Numbered from the stretch's first letter, positions 34,537-44,048 are shown. The stretch is DNA of 64,000 nucleotides from Streptomyces achromogenes (GCF_030816715.1 NZ_JAUSYH010000001.1:1302001-1366000), one strand, 5' to 3'. Numbers and translations: made by a program. The notes: generated by a model from the letters alone, not told the origin.

Positions 34537-35343
34537 TCAGACGGTCCGTGCCTGTTGTCGTCCCGGAAGGCCCTGTGCGTTCTCCGCCTGCTGTGCCGAA
34601 GCGGAGGCCGCGCGCTCCCCCGTGGTGGGCGACAGCGCGACGAAGGCCGAGGTCAGGAAGAGGTAGGACCCGAGGCCGACGGCGAGGGGGAAGATGAACT
34701 GCATCGCCGTGGCCCCGGGCAGCGCCTCGCCCGAGGGAGTGACGTGCACCCGCACCGCGAACATGCCGGTGTAGTGCATGCTGCTCACCGCCAGGCCCAT
34801 GACGAGAGAGGCGAGGGTGACGGCGATCGGCGACTTGATGTTGAGCGCCGCCCAGAGTGCCGCGGTCGCCGCGACGACGGCGATCAGGACGGAGAGTCCC
34901 ACCCGTACCGCGTCGTAGGTGACCTCGCCGTGCAGCCGGACCGCTGCCATGCCCAGGTAGTGCATGCTCGCCACGCCCAGGCCGGTGGTGAGCCCGCCGA
35001 TCAGCAACGCGCGCGTGCGGTCGGCGCCGTAGCCGACGGCGAAGACGCCGGCGCAGACCACGACCATGGCCACGAGAAGGCTGAGGACGGTCAGGGGGAC
35101 GTCGTAGCGGATGTCGGTGCCGGTGACGCCGAATCCGAGCATGGCCACGAAGTGCATGGTCCAGATGCCGGTGCCGATCGCCGACGCGGCGGTGATCAGC
35201 CAGTTGCGGCGTGAGCGCCCGGAGGCGCCGAGCGCGCGCATGGTGCAGCGCAGCCCGAGGGCGGCGCCGATGCAGGCCATCGCGTACGACAGCACGGGGG
35301 TCAGCCAGCCGAAGGCGGCGTGGTCCAGGTGTCCCATGGCCAA
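34537..35343 (-). CDS. MHYT-domain integral membrane sensor
   Basis: A 268-residue protein with seven predicted helices. Three MHYT motifs are present: WTMHFVAMLGF, ASMHYLGMAAV and SSMHYTGMFAV. MHYT domains are proposed to bind a metal and sense O2, CO or NO. Unlike many family members it has no cytoplasmic GGDEF or EAL domain, only a short Ala/Gln tail. It lies 44 bp upstream of cvnA on the same strand, so it probably signals with the conservon. The start is ATG 35343 or 35337. Confidence 0.92.
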   Translation of the reverse strand: MAMGHLDHAAFGWLTPVLSYAMACIGAALGLRCTMRALGASGRSRRNWLITAASAIGTGIWTMHFVAMLGFGVTGTDIRYDVPLTVLSLLVAMVVVCAGVFAVGYGADRTRALLIGGLTTGLGVASMHYLGMAAVRLHGEVTYDAVRVGLSVLIAVVAATAALWAALNIKSPIAVTLASLVMGLAVSSMHYTGMFAVRVHVTPSGEALPGATAMQFIFPLAVGLGSYLFLTSAFVALSPTTGERAASASAQQAENAQGLPGRQQARTV

Positions 35344-35480
35344 GGGACGCTAGCCGGGGCACGGGAGCACAAGGGCGGCGCATTTCGAAAGCTGTTGGAA
35401 TATGACCCAGAGATGCGCCTGAACGATCGGGTCACGCTCGAACATGTGCGCCGAGGCGTCCTCCGGACAGGTGAGGGATC

Positions 35481-36089
35481 ATGCGGGGAATGAGCGACCA
35501 TCACACACACGTTCAGGAGTTCTTCGGTGCCCGTGCCGCCGGTTGGGACGACCGGTTCCCCGACGACGGTCCCGCCTACGCGGCCGCGGTCGAAGGCCTC
35601 GGGTTGCGCGAGGGGGACCGCGTGCTGGACGCCGGCTGCGGCACCGGGCGGGCTCTGACGCCGCTGCGTGCCGCCGTGGGGCGTTCGGGAGTGGTCGTCG
35701 GGGTCGATCTGACGCCGGCCATGCTGGAGGCCGCCGTACGGGCCGGACGCGACCGCGACGGGCGGCTGGTGCTCGCGGACGTCACGGCCCTCCCACTGCG
35801 CTCCGGGGCCCTGGACGCCGTCTTCGGCGCGGGCCTCGTCGCCCATCTGCCCCGGCCGGCGGAGAACCTGCGCGAGTTGGCGCGTGTGGTGCGTCCGGGC
35901 GGCACACTGGCGCTGTTCCACCCCATCGGCCGGGCAGCGCTCGCCGCCCGCCAGGGCCGGCGGATCACTCCGGAGGATCTGCGGGCGGAACCCAGCCTCC
36001 GCCCTCTGCTGGCGGGATCGGGGTGGCGCATGACGTCCTACGTCGACGAGGACGCGCGGTTCCTGGCAGTGGCCGTACGCGGGGACTGA
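35481..36089 (+). CDS. Class I SAM-dependent methyltransferase
   Basis: A 202-residue methyltransferase. Motif I is VLDAGCGTGRAL near residue 50, followed by VVGVDLTPAML, the acidic LADVTALPL and RELARVVRPGGTLALFHP. The fold is that of small Methyltransf_11-type enzymes; the substrate is unknown. The start is ATG 35481 or 35490. It is convergent with the hydrolase gene, 4 bp between stops. Confidence 0.9.
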   Translation: MRGMSDHHTHVQEFFGARAAGWDDRFPDDGPAYAAAVEGLGLREGDRVLDAGCGTGRALTPLRAAVGRSGVVVGVDLTPAMLEAAVRAGRDRDGRLVLADVTALPLRSGALDAVFGAGLVAHLPRPAENLRELARVVRPGGTLALFHPIGRAALAARQGRRITPEDLRAEPSLRPLLAGSGWRMTSYVDEDARFLAVAVRGD

Positions 36090-36093
36090 GGGG

Positions 36094-36852
36094 TCACTCG
36101 CCGCCGGTGATCGCCCGGACGAACGCGTCGGGGTTGTCGAACATGACGTTGTGGCCGGCACCCGGCACCGTGACCACGCGCACCCCCGCGGCCTCCAGCG
36201 CGTCCGCTCCGTCGAGCGGGCCGGTGAGCTCACCCTGCAGGTAGACGCGTTCCACCGAGTGGAGCCCAGTCAGGATCTCGCGCATGACCGGATCGGATCC
36301 GCGCCGCAGACCGACGGCGCTGCGGTGCAGTGCGCGCGGGTCGGCGAGCCGCATCGTCGCGGCCCACAGGGGTCCGACCTCGTCCAGCACGCGCGCGTAC
36401 CCGCCGGCGACGAACTCGTCCTCCGGGTACGCGGCGATGCCGCTGCTGCCTGCGGCGGGCGGCGGGGAGGCGTCGAGGTTGGCCTCGGTCAGCACCAGCC
36501 GGGCGACCAGGTCGGGCCGGCGGTGGGCCAGGACGACGGCCACGGAGCCGCCCATGCTGTGGGCGACCAGTTCGGCGCCGCTCACTTCCGCCGCGTCCAG
36601 TGCGGCCGCCAGGGCGTCGGCGTGTTCCTCGAGCGTGTAGCCGAAGTCCGCGGGGCGGTCGCTGATGCCGTGACCCGGCAGGTCGACGAACATGCTCCGA
36701 CGGCCGGCCAGCTCCGGCCGCGCCGCCACGTGTGCGTGATACACGGTCGAGGCCGCGCCCAGTCCGTGCACGTACACCCGCGCCGGCCCGCCGCCCCCGG
36801 CCTCCGTCCAGCGCACTCGGCTGCCCCGGTCGTCGAACTCGGTCTGCTGCAT
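36094..36852 (-). CDS. Alpha/beta hydrolase
   Basis: A 252-residue cytoplasmic hydrolase. The oxyanion region is YVHGLGAASTVYH, the nucleophile elbow is AHSMGGSVAV, and the C-terminal His is in VPGAGHNVMFDNP. GGGGGAGCG lies just before ATG 36852. It is divergent from a PadR regulator with a perfect operator in between, so PadR probably represses it. The substrate is unknown. Confidence 0.9.
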   Translation of the reverse strand: MQQTEFDDRGSRVRWTEAGGGGPARVYVHGLGAASTVYHAHVAARPELAGRRSMFVDLPGHGISDRPADFGYTLEEHADALAAALDAAEVSGAELVAHSMGGSVAVVLAHRRPDLVARLVLTEANLDASPPPAAGSSGIAAYPEDEFVAGGYARVLDEVGPLWAATMRLADPRALHRSAVGLRRGSDPVMREILTGLHSVERVYLQGELTGPLDGADALEAAGVRVVTVPGAGHNVMFDNPDAFVRAITGGE

Positions 36853-36917
36853 CGCTCCCCCTCGGGTCCTCGTCGTCGTCCGTCCGTCCGGATCGATCAC
36901 CATGAGGATCGCGACGA

Positions 36918-36941
36918 CAATACATCGGCTACGATGTATTG
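36918..36941. promoter_or_regulatory. Perfect PadR-type operator
   Basis: CAATACATCG (36918-36927), GCTA, then its exact complement CGATGTATTG (36932-36941). It lies between the hydrolase and PadR genes, 66 bp from the hydrolase start and 71 bp from the PadR start. The ATAC/GTAT dyad matches the usual PadR half-sites. Confidence 0.85.
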
Positions 36942-37012
36942 CGTCAACAGGGTATTAATAACTCGGGGTACCCAGTCGGCGAGGTACACCTGGCCTGCGG
37001 CAGAATGCGGGC

Positions 37013-37546
37013 ATGCTGGAGCTCGCCGTCCTCGGCTTCCTGTTCGACGCCCCGTTGCACGGCTACGAGCTGCGCAAGCGCATCACCGCGCTCACCGGCC
37101 ACGTACGCCCCGTGGCGGAGAGCACCCTGTACCCGGCGATCAAGCGCCTGGAGAAGGCGGGCCTCCTGGTGCGCGCCACGGAGCCCGGCGCGGTAGCCGC
37201 TCCACGGCACGTCCTGCGCCTCTCCGCCGACGGCCGGGGCGAGCTGCGCAGGCGGCTCGCCGAACCCGACCCGCGCGACATCACCGACGAGAACCGATGG
37301 TTCACGGTGCTGGCCTTCCTGCGGCACCTGGACGACTCCGCCGCCCAGGCCGCGGTGCTGCGCCGCCGGCTGGCCTTCCTCGAGGAACCTGCGAGCTTCT
37401 TCTACGACGGCGACCGGCCGGTGCGGGCCGAGGAGCTGACGGACCCGTTCCGGCGCGGCATCCTGACCATCGCCCGGGCCACCTCACAGGCCGAGCTCAC
37501 CTGGCTGCGCGACACGCTCGACGCGCTCGACGCGCTCGACGCCTGA
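37013..37546 (+). CDS. PadR-family transcriptional regulator
   Basis: A 177-residue protein: LELAVLGFLFDAPLHGYELRKRI then STLYPAIKRLEKAGLL, the PadR winged-helix signature, and a C-terminal helical dimerisation domain (AVLRRRLAFLEE). The ATG is at 37013. The C-terminus ends in a DALDALDA run encoded by three copies of GACGCGCTC. It should bind the inverted repeat at 36918-36941 and control itself and the divergent hydrolase. Confidence 0.94.
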   Translation: MLELAVLGFLFDAPLHGYELRKRITALTGHVRPVAESTLYPAIKRLEKAGLLVRATEPGAVAAPRHVLRLSADGRGELRRRLAEPDPRDITDENRWFTVLAFLRHLDDSAAQAAVLRRRLAFLEEPASFFYDGDRPVRAEELTDPFRRGILTIARATSQAELTWLRDTLDALDALDA

Positions 37547-37655
37547 ACCGTGACCGCAACTCCGTTCCCTTCGGCCGCCGGACGGGCAACTCCAGGGTGA
37601 GCAGCGGGAGATAAACGGCCCGTCGACGCATTGAGGCACTGGGAAGGCGGTCGGC

Positions 37656-37985
37656 ATGTTCGGTGCGATACGCAAGGCCTACGGAGGATTCCTCGGCGCG
37701 AGGCGCGCGCGGTCCGGTCCGGGTGACGCGGGAGGTCCGGGCGGGACGGCGCGCACGGGCGGAAAGCGCACGCACAATCTGTTCGAGGCAGCCGCCGTGT
37801 ACGTCTCGGCCTGCGCGGAGGACGATCAGGACAGAATCGACGAGGCGGCGGACTGGGTGTCGCCGGAGGCGCTGTCCTTCGGGGTCAACGAACTGGCCTG
37901 TCGCGCCGTGATCGCCCTGGCGCGGGAACGCGACGAATCGCCGCAGACCGTGGCACGCGAACTCCTCGGACTGCCGGCAGCGTGA
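37656..37985 (+). CDS. Small conserved streptomycete protein, unknown function
   Basis: A 109-residue soluble protein. The N-terminal 40 residues are Gly/Arg-rich; the C-terminus from AAAVYVSACAEDDQDRIDEA to VARELLGLPAA is all-helical and looks like a folded domain. GGAAGG lies before the ATG. I recognise no function. It follows the PadR gene by 109 bp, and a further unknown gene follows it. Confidence 0.7.
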   Translation: MFGAIRKAYGGFLGARRARSGPGDAGGPGGTARTGGKRTHNLFEAAAVYVSACAEDDQDRIDEAADWVSPEALSFGVNELACRAVIALARERDESPQTVARELLGLPAA

Positions 37986-38124
37986 CGCATCCGACGGTCG
38001 CCCGTGGTCGATTCGCCCCGTCCGGTCGGAAACCTGCAGCTCCGGGTATGTCGGCCGGTCGTGACAAGCGCCTTCTCGCCGCACTAGGGTGCGCGCGGTT
38101 GGACGAACCGATGGGGAGGCTGGG

Positions 38125-39108
38125 ATGGCCGGGACGGACGAGGACACCGTCGCCGCCGCGGACGACGCGCTCTATGTGCTCACGGCGGTGCTGTTGACGC
38201 CGGCGAAGTTCCCGAGCGCGCTGGGCGACGACTATCCGGAGGCCTGCGCGGCGCTCGGCATGCCGCCGCTCGCCGACGGGTACGGCCTGGTGCTGGGCCA
38301 GGACGGCGGAGGGGCACGGTGGACCGTCGTCATCGACGACGTGTCCTTGGTGGCCGTCGCCATCGCCTCGTGGGACTGCGGCATGGAGTACGACCTGTCG
38401 CCCGACGAGCGGACGGTCGTCGCCGCGCTGCCCGGCTGGCCGCTGGCGGTCGCCGTCGCGGCTCCGGGCGTGCCCGCGCCGCACGACCCCGCCCCGGACA
38501 TCGCGGACGGTCCCGCACTGACGCCTCCGGACACCAGCACCTGGGGTCCGGCGCAGCGCCGGCTGGGCGCAGACGAGATCGCGCTCCAGTGGGCCCTGTG
38601 GCGGGAGCAGATCGACGACGCGGAGTTCGCGCCGTCACGGGAGCGCGCGGAGGCAGCCGCAGGGGCCGCGGGCGAGGCCGGCCGCGACGGTGAGGCCGAC
38701 CTGGCCGGGACCGACTGGTCCAACCGGTCCGACCGGTCCGACGCCGAGGCCGGGCGGTCCGGACGGCTGACGGCGGAGACGGACCGGGCCGCGGAGGCCG
38801 CAGGGGCCGACGCGGCCGGCAAGGCCTCGCCGGGTGGCGGGCACAGCGGGATCCGGCGGGTCCTGGCCGAGGTGCGCGCCTACGTGGACAGCCCGCCTCC
38901 GCTCGGGCGGGTGCGGTCCTCGTTCGCTCCCGGTGACGCGCGGACACTGCGCGCCGACGGCCCCGGCTGGTCGCTCGTCGCCAGGACCGACGACATCGCG
39001 TTCGTGCTGCTCGACGATGAGCCCGGCGAGGTGCTGCCGGTCGGGCGCGGCCCCGAACTGCCCGGACTGCTGGAGGCGCTCGACAAGATGGCCGTACGAC
39101 CTCTGTGA
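38125..39108 (+). CDS. Hypothetical cytoplasmic protein, two globular halves with low-complexity linker
   Basis: A 327-residue protein with no membrane segment. Residues 1-150 form one domain (YVLTAVLLTPAKFPSAL, IASWDCGMEYDLSPDE), and the end (WSLVARTDDIAFVLLDDEPGEVLPV) another. They are joined by an Ala/Gly/Asp/Arg linker containing SNRSDRSDAEAGRSGR. ATG 38125 has GGGGAGG 6 nt upstream. It is not assignable to a family I know. Confidence 0.65.
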   Translation: MAGTDEDTVAAADDALYVLTAVLLTPAKFPSALGDDYPEACAALGMPPLADGYGLVLGQDGGGARWTVVIDDVSLVAVAIASWDCGMEYDLSPDERTVVAALPGWPLAVAVAAPGVPAPHDPAPDIADGPALTPPDTSTWGPAQRRLGADEIALQWALWREQIDDAEFAPSRERAEAAAGAAGEAGRDGEADLAGTDWSNRSDRSDAEAGRSGRLTAETDRAAEAAGADAAGKASPGGGHSGIRRVLAEVRAYVDSPPPLGRVRSSFAPGDARTLRADGPGWSLVARTDDIAFVLLDDEPGEVLPVGRGPELPGLLEALDKMAVRPL

Positions 39109-39163
39109 GGGCGGTCGAGCCTTCCCGACCGGACGACGGGGACCGCCGCGCGGTCCCCGTCGC

Positions 39164-39346
39164 TCAGCGGCCGAGCTCCTTGCGCGTGACACGGCGTAGT
39201 CTGCGCCGTTGCGACGGATCCAGCGTGAGGTAGGCCGCCGCGGGAACCCCCACCACGATCAGCAGGGCGGCCCACCAGGGCAGCCAGATCAGCAGGAGGA
39301 GCCCTACCGCCACACCCCCTGCGGCGATCTTCGCGTTCTTCGACAT
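39164..39346 (-). CDS. Small membrane protein, 60 residues
   Basis: MSKNAKIAAGGVAVG begins a hydrophobic stretch (LLLLIWLPWWAALLIVVGV) forming one or two helices, followed by a basic C-terminus SQRRRLRRVTRKELGR. AAGGAGG lies about 11 nt upstream of ATG 39346. Function is unknown. It is divergent from the SNF2 gene and convergent with the preceding unknown gene. Confidence 0.7.
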   Translation of the reverse strand: MSKNAKIAAGGVAVGLLLLIWLPWWAALLIVVGVPAAAYLTLDPSQRRRLRRVTRKELGR

Positions 39347-39609
39347 GTATGCGTCGCCTCCTTGCGCGGCCGTTGCCGCTCTCTGCCATGAAAACGGCTC
39401 CGCGCCGCCCGCGGTTCCGGAAGGGACCCTGAGACGTCCCTGAACTGCGCCCCCGAGACGCCCCCGAGGCGCCTGAGAGTCCCTCGACTCCGGACGTGCC
39501 GCGGGGGCCCCGGCCGGCCCGCCGGAATACCGTGCGCGCTCCCCTCCCGAGTGCTGTACCCTCGACGACTCCGCCCCGGTAGTCAAACTTGAGGAGCAGG
39601 CTCATCACC

Positions 39610-42600
39610 GTGCAGAGGGTTCCCACGGAAGTATCACCTCGGACCTCCGAACTGGTCCGCTGCTGCGCCCTGTTCGTGCCCTGCGCCCAGGGCCGGCCCG
39701 GCAGCGTCGCGTTCTGGCGATCCGACGGCGAGACCCCTCCCGTTCCAGGGTCGCGGGGGGCGCAGGATCCGTCCGCGAGCCTGGCCGTCGTCCGCCCGAC
39801 CGACTCCGGCGTGGCGGTCACCCGCGTACCCGTCCTGCTGCTGCCGGTGCCGGACGCCCTTCCCGTCCTCGTCCACGCGCGTGCCGCCCCGGACGCCCAC
39901 CGCTCCACCGCGTTCTGGGGTGCGGCCGCCCTGCTGTCCCTGGCTCTCACGGCACGCGGTCTGTTGCTGCCCGGCCTGTCCGCGCAGGATCACGACGCCT
40001 GGCGGGCCGGTCCCCTGGGCCCGGACGACGTCGAGCAGGTACGCCGACTGGCCGCCTCCATGCCGCCCGAGGCGCACGCCGTACCGGTCGACGACGCCCT
40101 GCCGCCGCGGCTCCCCGGCCCCGAGCGGCTGCTGCGCGCCTTTCTGGACGCCGTCGCGGACGCGCTGCCCCGTACGCCCGCCGCGGAGTTCGTGACCGGC
40201 GGACCCGCGTATGCGGCGCGGGAGCCGCGGGCCGTGCCGGAGCTGCGCGGCTGGGCGGCCGACGTCGCCGCGGGCCACGACGCCGGCGTACGGGTCTCGC
40301 TGCGGATCGAGGTGTCGGGCATCGGGGCGTCGGGGGTCACCGGACACGAACCGCCGGTCGGCGAACCGGCCGTCGGCGAAAGCGGCGCGGCCGAGTCCGG
40401 AACCGGCGTCCGCGGAACCGGTGCGCCGACATCCGCCACCGCCGACCTCGGCCCCGGCCTCGACCTCGACCTCGGGGGAGCAGCGCCCGGCTTCCGGGCT
40501 GTGCCGCAGGTGCACAGCGTCGGCGATCCCGCGCTCGTCGCCGACGCCGCCGCGCTCTGGGGCGGCCCCGAGGTGACGCGCGAGGCGTTCGGACCCCGCG
40601 CGCGGACGGACGCCCTGCTCGCCCTGCGCCGTGCCGCGCGGGCCTGGCCCGCGCTCACCCCACTGCTGTCGACCACGGTCCCCGAGGCCGTCGATCTCGT
40701 CGACGAGGAGATGATCGATCTCCTGGGAGACGGTTCTCGCGCGCTGGCGAAGGCAGGGGTCGACGTGCACTGGCCCCGGGAACTGGTCCGCACGCTGACC
40801 ACCCGTGCGGTCGTGGGCCCCCCGGAGGAGGGCCCGGCGTCGCCACGCACGGGGTCGGACACGCCGTCGTTCCTGTCCGCGGACGCACTCCTGACGTTCA
40901 CCTGGCGGTTCGGGCTCGGCGGACAGCAGCTCACGCGTGAGGAGCTGGACCGCCTGGCCGAGGCGAAGCGGCCCCTGGTGCGGCTGCATGACCGGTGGGT
41001 TCTGATCGACCCCGGGGAGCTGCGTCGGGCCGGCGCCCGGCAGGACCGCGAGTTGACGCCCGTGGACGCCCTGAGCGCGGCTCTCACGGGCTCCGCGGAG
41101 GTGGACGGCAGTCGGGTCGACGTGGAGCCCGCCGGGTGGCTGGCGGCCCTGCGGGAGCGGCTGACGCGGCCCGAGGGGCACCAGCCGGTGGCGCAGCCCG
41201 CCGCCCTCGACGCCACCCTGCGCGACTACCAGCGGCGCGGGCTGGACTGGCTGGCCCGGAACACGGCCCTCGGCCTGGGCTGCTGCCTGGCGGACGACAT
41301 GGGGCTGGGCAAGACCGTCACGCTGATCGCCCTGCACCTGCACCGCCAGACGGACGCCGCGGCCGCGGGCCCCACCCTCGTGGTCTGTCCGACGTCCCTG
41401 ATGGGCAATTGGCAGCGGGAGATCGAGAGGTTCGCCCCGGGCACACCGGTGCGCCGCTTCCACGGCCCCCGTCGTGACCTCGCGGAGCCGGCCGACGGGG
41501 AGTTCGTGCTCACGACCTACGGCACGCTGAGGATGGACGCGAAACGGCTCGGCGCGGTCCCCTGGGGCCTGGTCGTGGCGGACGAGGCCCAGCACGTGAA
41601 GAACCCGTACTCGGCGACCGCGCGGGCGCTGCGCACCATCGGCACACGCGCGCGGGTGGCCCTCACGGGCACCCCGGTGGAGAACAATCTGTCGGAGCTG
41701 TGGGCGATCCTGGACTGGACGACACCGGGCCTTCTGGGCCGGCTCGGCCCCTTCCGCGCGCGCTATGCGCGAGCCGTCGAGGGCGGCGGGGATCCGGCGG
41801 CGGCGGAGCGGCTCGCCCGGCTGGTCGGACCGTTCCTGCTCCGCCGACGTAAGTCGGACCCGGGTATCGCGCCGGAGCTGCCGCCGAAGACCGAGACCGA
41901 CCGGCCCGTCTCCCTCACCGACGAGCAGGCGGGCCTGTACGAGGCCGTGGTACGCGAGACCCTGGCGGCGATCGCCGAAGCCGACGCCATGGCGCGGCGC
42001 GGCCTGATCGTGAAACTGCTGACCGGTCTCAAGCAGATCTGCAACCATCCCGGGCAGTACCTCAAGGAGGACCGGCCGAGGACCGCCGGACGCTCCGGGA
42101 AGCTGGAGCTCCTCGACGAACTGCTCGACGTTCTCCTCGCCGAGGGGGCGAGCGTGCTGGTCTTCACGCAGTACGTGCGCCTGGCGCGGCTGCTGGAACA
42201 CCACCTTGCCGCGCGGGGCGTGCCCACCCTGTTCCTGCACGGCGGCACACCGGTCGCCGAGCGCGAGGCCATGGTCCGGCGCTTCCAGGACGGCGAGGTC
42301 CCCGTGTTCCTGCTGTCCCTGCGGGCTGCGGGCACCGGGCTCAACCTCACGCGCGCGGAGCACGTCGTGCACTACGACCGCTGGTGGAATCCGGCCGTCG
42401 AGGCACAGGCCACCGACCGCGCGTACCGCATCGGCCAGACCCGGCCCGTTCAGGTGCACCGGCTGATCGCCGAGGGGACGATCGAGGACCGCATCGCCGA
42501 CATGCTGCGACGCAAGCAGGCTGTCGCGGACGCCGTCCTCAAGGCCGGCGAGGCGGCATTCACGGAGCTGACGGACGCCGAACTGGCCGACCTGGTGGAG

Positions 42601-42621
42601 CTGCGAGGGAGCACGCGATGA
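39610..42621 (+). CDS. SNF2-family DNA-dependent ATPase
   Basis: About 1003 residues. The N-terminal 500 residues form the SNF2-associated region of actinobacterial members (SADALLTFTWRFGLGG, LTREELDRLAEAK). The motor has LRDYQRRGLDWL, Walker A ADDMGLGKT near 562, ADEAQHVKNP near 658, LTGTPVENNLSELWAI and the C-terminal domain YDRWWNPAVEAQATDRAYRIGQ. It should translocate on DNA or remodel nucleoprotein. The start is uncertain: GTG 39610 has GAGGAG 13 nt away. The next gene overlaps by ATGA. Confidence 0.92.
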   Translation: MQRVPTEVSPRTSELVRCCALFVPCAQGRPGSVAFWRSDGETPPVPGSRGAQDPSASLAVVRPTDSGVAVTRVPVLLLPVPDALPVLVHARAAPDAHRSTAFWGAAALLSLALTARGLLLPGLSAQDHDAWRAGPLGPDDVEQVRRLAASMPPEAHAVPVDDALPPRLPGPERLLRAFLDAVADALPRTPAAEFVTGGPAYAAREPRAVPELRGWAADVAAGHDAGVRVSLRIEVSGIGASGVTGHEPPVGEPAVGESGAAESGTGVRGTGAPTSATADLGPGLDLDLGGAAPGFRAVPQVHSVGDPALVADAAALWGGPEVTREAFGPRARTDALLALRRAARAWPALTPLLSTTVPEAVDLVDEEMIDLLGDGSRALAKAGVDVHWPRELVRTLTTRAVVGPPEEGPASPRTGSDTPSFLSADALLTFTWRFGLGGQQLTREELDRLAEAKRPLVRLHDRWVLIDPGELRRAGARQDRELTPVDALSAALTGSAEVDGSRVDVEPAGWLAALRERLTRPEGHQPVAQPAALDATLRDYQRRGLDWLARNTALGLGCCLADDMGLGKTVTLIALHLHRQTDAAAAGPTLVVCPTSLMGNWQREIERFAPGTPVRRFHGPRRDLAEPADGEFVLTTYGTLRMDAKRLGAVPWGLVVADEAQHVKNPYSATARALRTIGTRARVALTGTPVENNLSELWAILDWTTPGLLGRLGPFRARYARAVEGGGDPAAAERLARLVGPFLLRRRKSDPGIAPELPPKTETDRPVSLTDEQAGLYEAVVRETLAAIAEADAMARRGLIVKLLTGLKQICNHPGQYLKEDRPRTAGRSGKLELLDELLDVLLAEGASVLVFTQYVRLARLLEHHLAARGVPTLFLHGGTPVAEREAMVRRFQDGEVPVFLLSLRAAGTGLNLTRAEHVVHYDRWWNPAVEAQATDRAYRIGQTRPVQVHRLIAEGTIEDRIADMLRRKQAVADAVLKAGEAAFTELTDAELADLVELRGSTR

Positions 42622-44048
42622 ACCGGCACGACAGCGCCGGGCGGCGCGACGAGGGACACATCGAGGGAATCAAGGGAATCGAGGAGCGCACGTTCGCGGC
42701 CCTGCCTCCCGCGCACGGGACGGGGTTCGCGCAGACCTGGTGGGGCAGGGCGTGGCTCACGGCCCTCGAGGACGGGGCCATGGACGGGGAGCAGGTGAGG
42801 GCGGGCCGGCGACTCGCGCGCGCGGGCTCCGTGGGCGCGGTGACCGTGCGGCCGGGCCGCATCACGGCCGTCGTCCGCAGCCGTGACCGCACGCCGCACC
42901 GGGCGGACGTGCTGCTCGACACCCTTTCGGACGCGCAGTGGGACCGCTTCCTGGATCTGACGGCCGAACGGGCCGGCCACACGGCTGCGCTGCTCGACCG
43001 CGAGATGCCGCCCGATCTCGTCGAGGACGCCGGCGCCGCGGGTGTCCACCTGCTGCCGGGGCTCGGCGACCTGGAGGCGGAGTGCGACTGCGGCGCCTGG
43101 GACCACTGCGATCACACGGCGGCCGTCTGCTACCAGGTGGCAAGGCTGCTCGACCAGGATCCGTTCGTCCTGCTGCTGCTTCGGGGCCGGGCCGAACGGG
43201 TCCTCCTGGACGGCCTCCAGGACCGCGGCGCCGGCACTCCGGCGGCATCGGCGTCGGCGGAACCCCGAGCCGAAGGAGTGGACGCGGCGGAGGCGTACGC
43301 GGCCGGGGACATCCTGCCCGCGTTGCCCGCCGCGCCCGCACTCCCGCCGGAGCCGGGCGTTCCGCCCGCCTTGGACACGGACACGCCGCCCCCGCCCGGG
43401 GTGGAGCCCGCCGCTCTGGAGCACCTGGCCGCCAGGACCGCCGCCGCGGCACACCTGTTGCTCGCGCAGGCGCTGCACGAACCTCCGGGGCCGTGTGCGG
43501 ACGCGGGACGGTTGTCGGCCGGGCAGGACGCCGTACGTCTGGCGACCGGTGCCGTCGGCGGCCGTCCGGACGCGCATCGGCTCGCTGCCGTGGTCGGACG
43601 GCTCGCCGCCGGGTCGGGGCGCAGCCGTGAACAACTGGCCTCGGCCGTACGGGCCTGGCAGCACGGCGGGGCGGCGGCTCTGTCGGTGTGGGAGGAGGAG
43701 TGGGCCGTCGAAGGCGACGCGCTCGCCCGCGCGCGGGCCGCACTGGAAACCGCCTGGGAGGACGACGAGCGGCCGGCGCTGCGGGCGCGAGCCAACCGCT
43801 GGACGGTCGTCGGTGAGGCCTGCCAACTGCGGTGGGGACGGGACGGTCGCTGGTGGCCGTACCGCAAGGAGGGCGGTCGCTGGACACCGGCCGGGGACGC
43901 CGCCGACGACCCGGCGACGGCCCTGGCCGCAGCTCGCTCCGACGGCGAGGAAGCGCCTTCGCCGACGAAGACGCCTTCCCTCCTGGCAGGGTCTTCACCG
44001 GCGGAGGCGTCCTCCCCGGCGGAGGTGCCTCCCGCGGTCACACCGTAG
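42618..44048 (+). CDS. SWIM zinc-finger protein, partner of SNF2 ATPase
   Basis: A 476-residue protein. The N-terminal domain has FAQTWWGRAWLTALED, and the SWIM finger CDCGAWDHCDHTAAVCY lies near residues 155-171, with the CxC and CxH ligands. Long Ala/Pro-rich stretches follow, then a WTVVGEACQLRWGRDGRWWPY block. It overlaps the SNF2 gene by ATGA, so the two are coupled and probably form a complex. Such SNF2-SWIM pairs are widespread in actinobacteria and have no established role. Confidence 0.9.
   Translation: MNRHDSAGRRDEGHIEGIKGIEERTFAALPPAHGTGFAQTWWGRAWLTALEDGAMDGEQVRAGRRLARAGSVGAVTVRPGRITAVVRSRDRTPHRADVLLDTLSDAQWDRFLDLTAERAGHTAALLDREMPPDLVEDAGAAGVHLLPGLGDLEAECDCGAWDHCDHTAAVCYQVARLLDQDPFVLLLLRGRAERVLLDGLQDRGAGTPAASASAEPRAEGVDAAEAYAAGDILPALPAAPALPPEPGVPPALDTDTPPPPGVEPAALEHLAARTAAAAHLLLAQALHEPPGPCADAGRLSAGQDAVRLATGAVGGRPDAHRLAAVVGRLAAGSGRSREQLASAVRAWQHGGAAALSVWEEEWAVEGDALARARAALETAWEDDERPALRARANRWTVVGEACQLRWGRDGRWWPYRKEGGRWTPAGDAADDPATALAAARSDGEEAPSPTKTPSLLAGSSPAEASSPAEVPPAVTP

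Noticed and set aside
35403..35434. TGACCC-N20-GGGTCA dyad upstream of the methyltransferase gene
   Set aside because: Short arms with a long spacer and no partner regulator; not distinguishable from chance.
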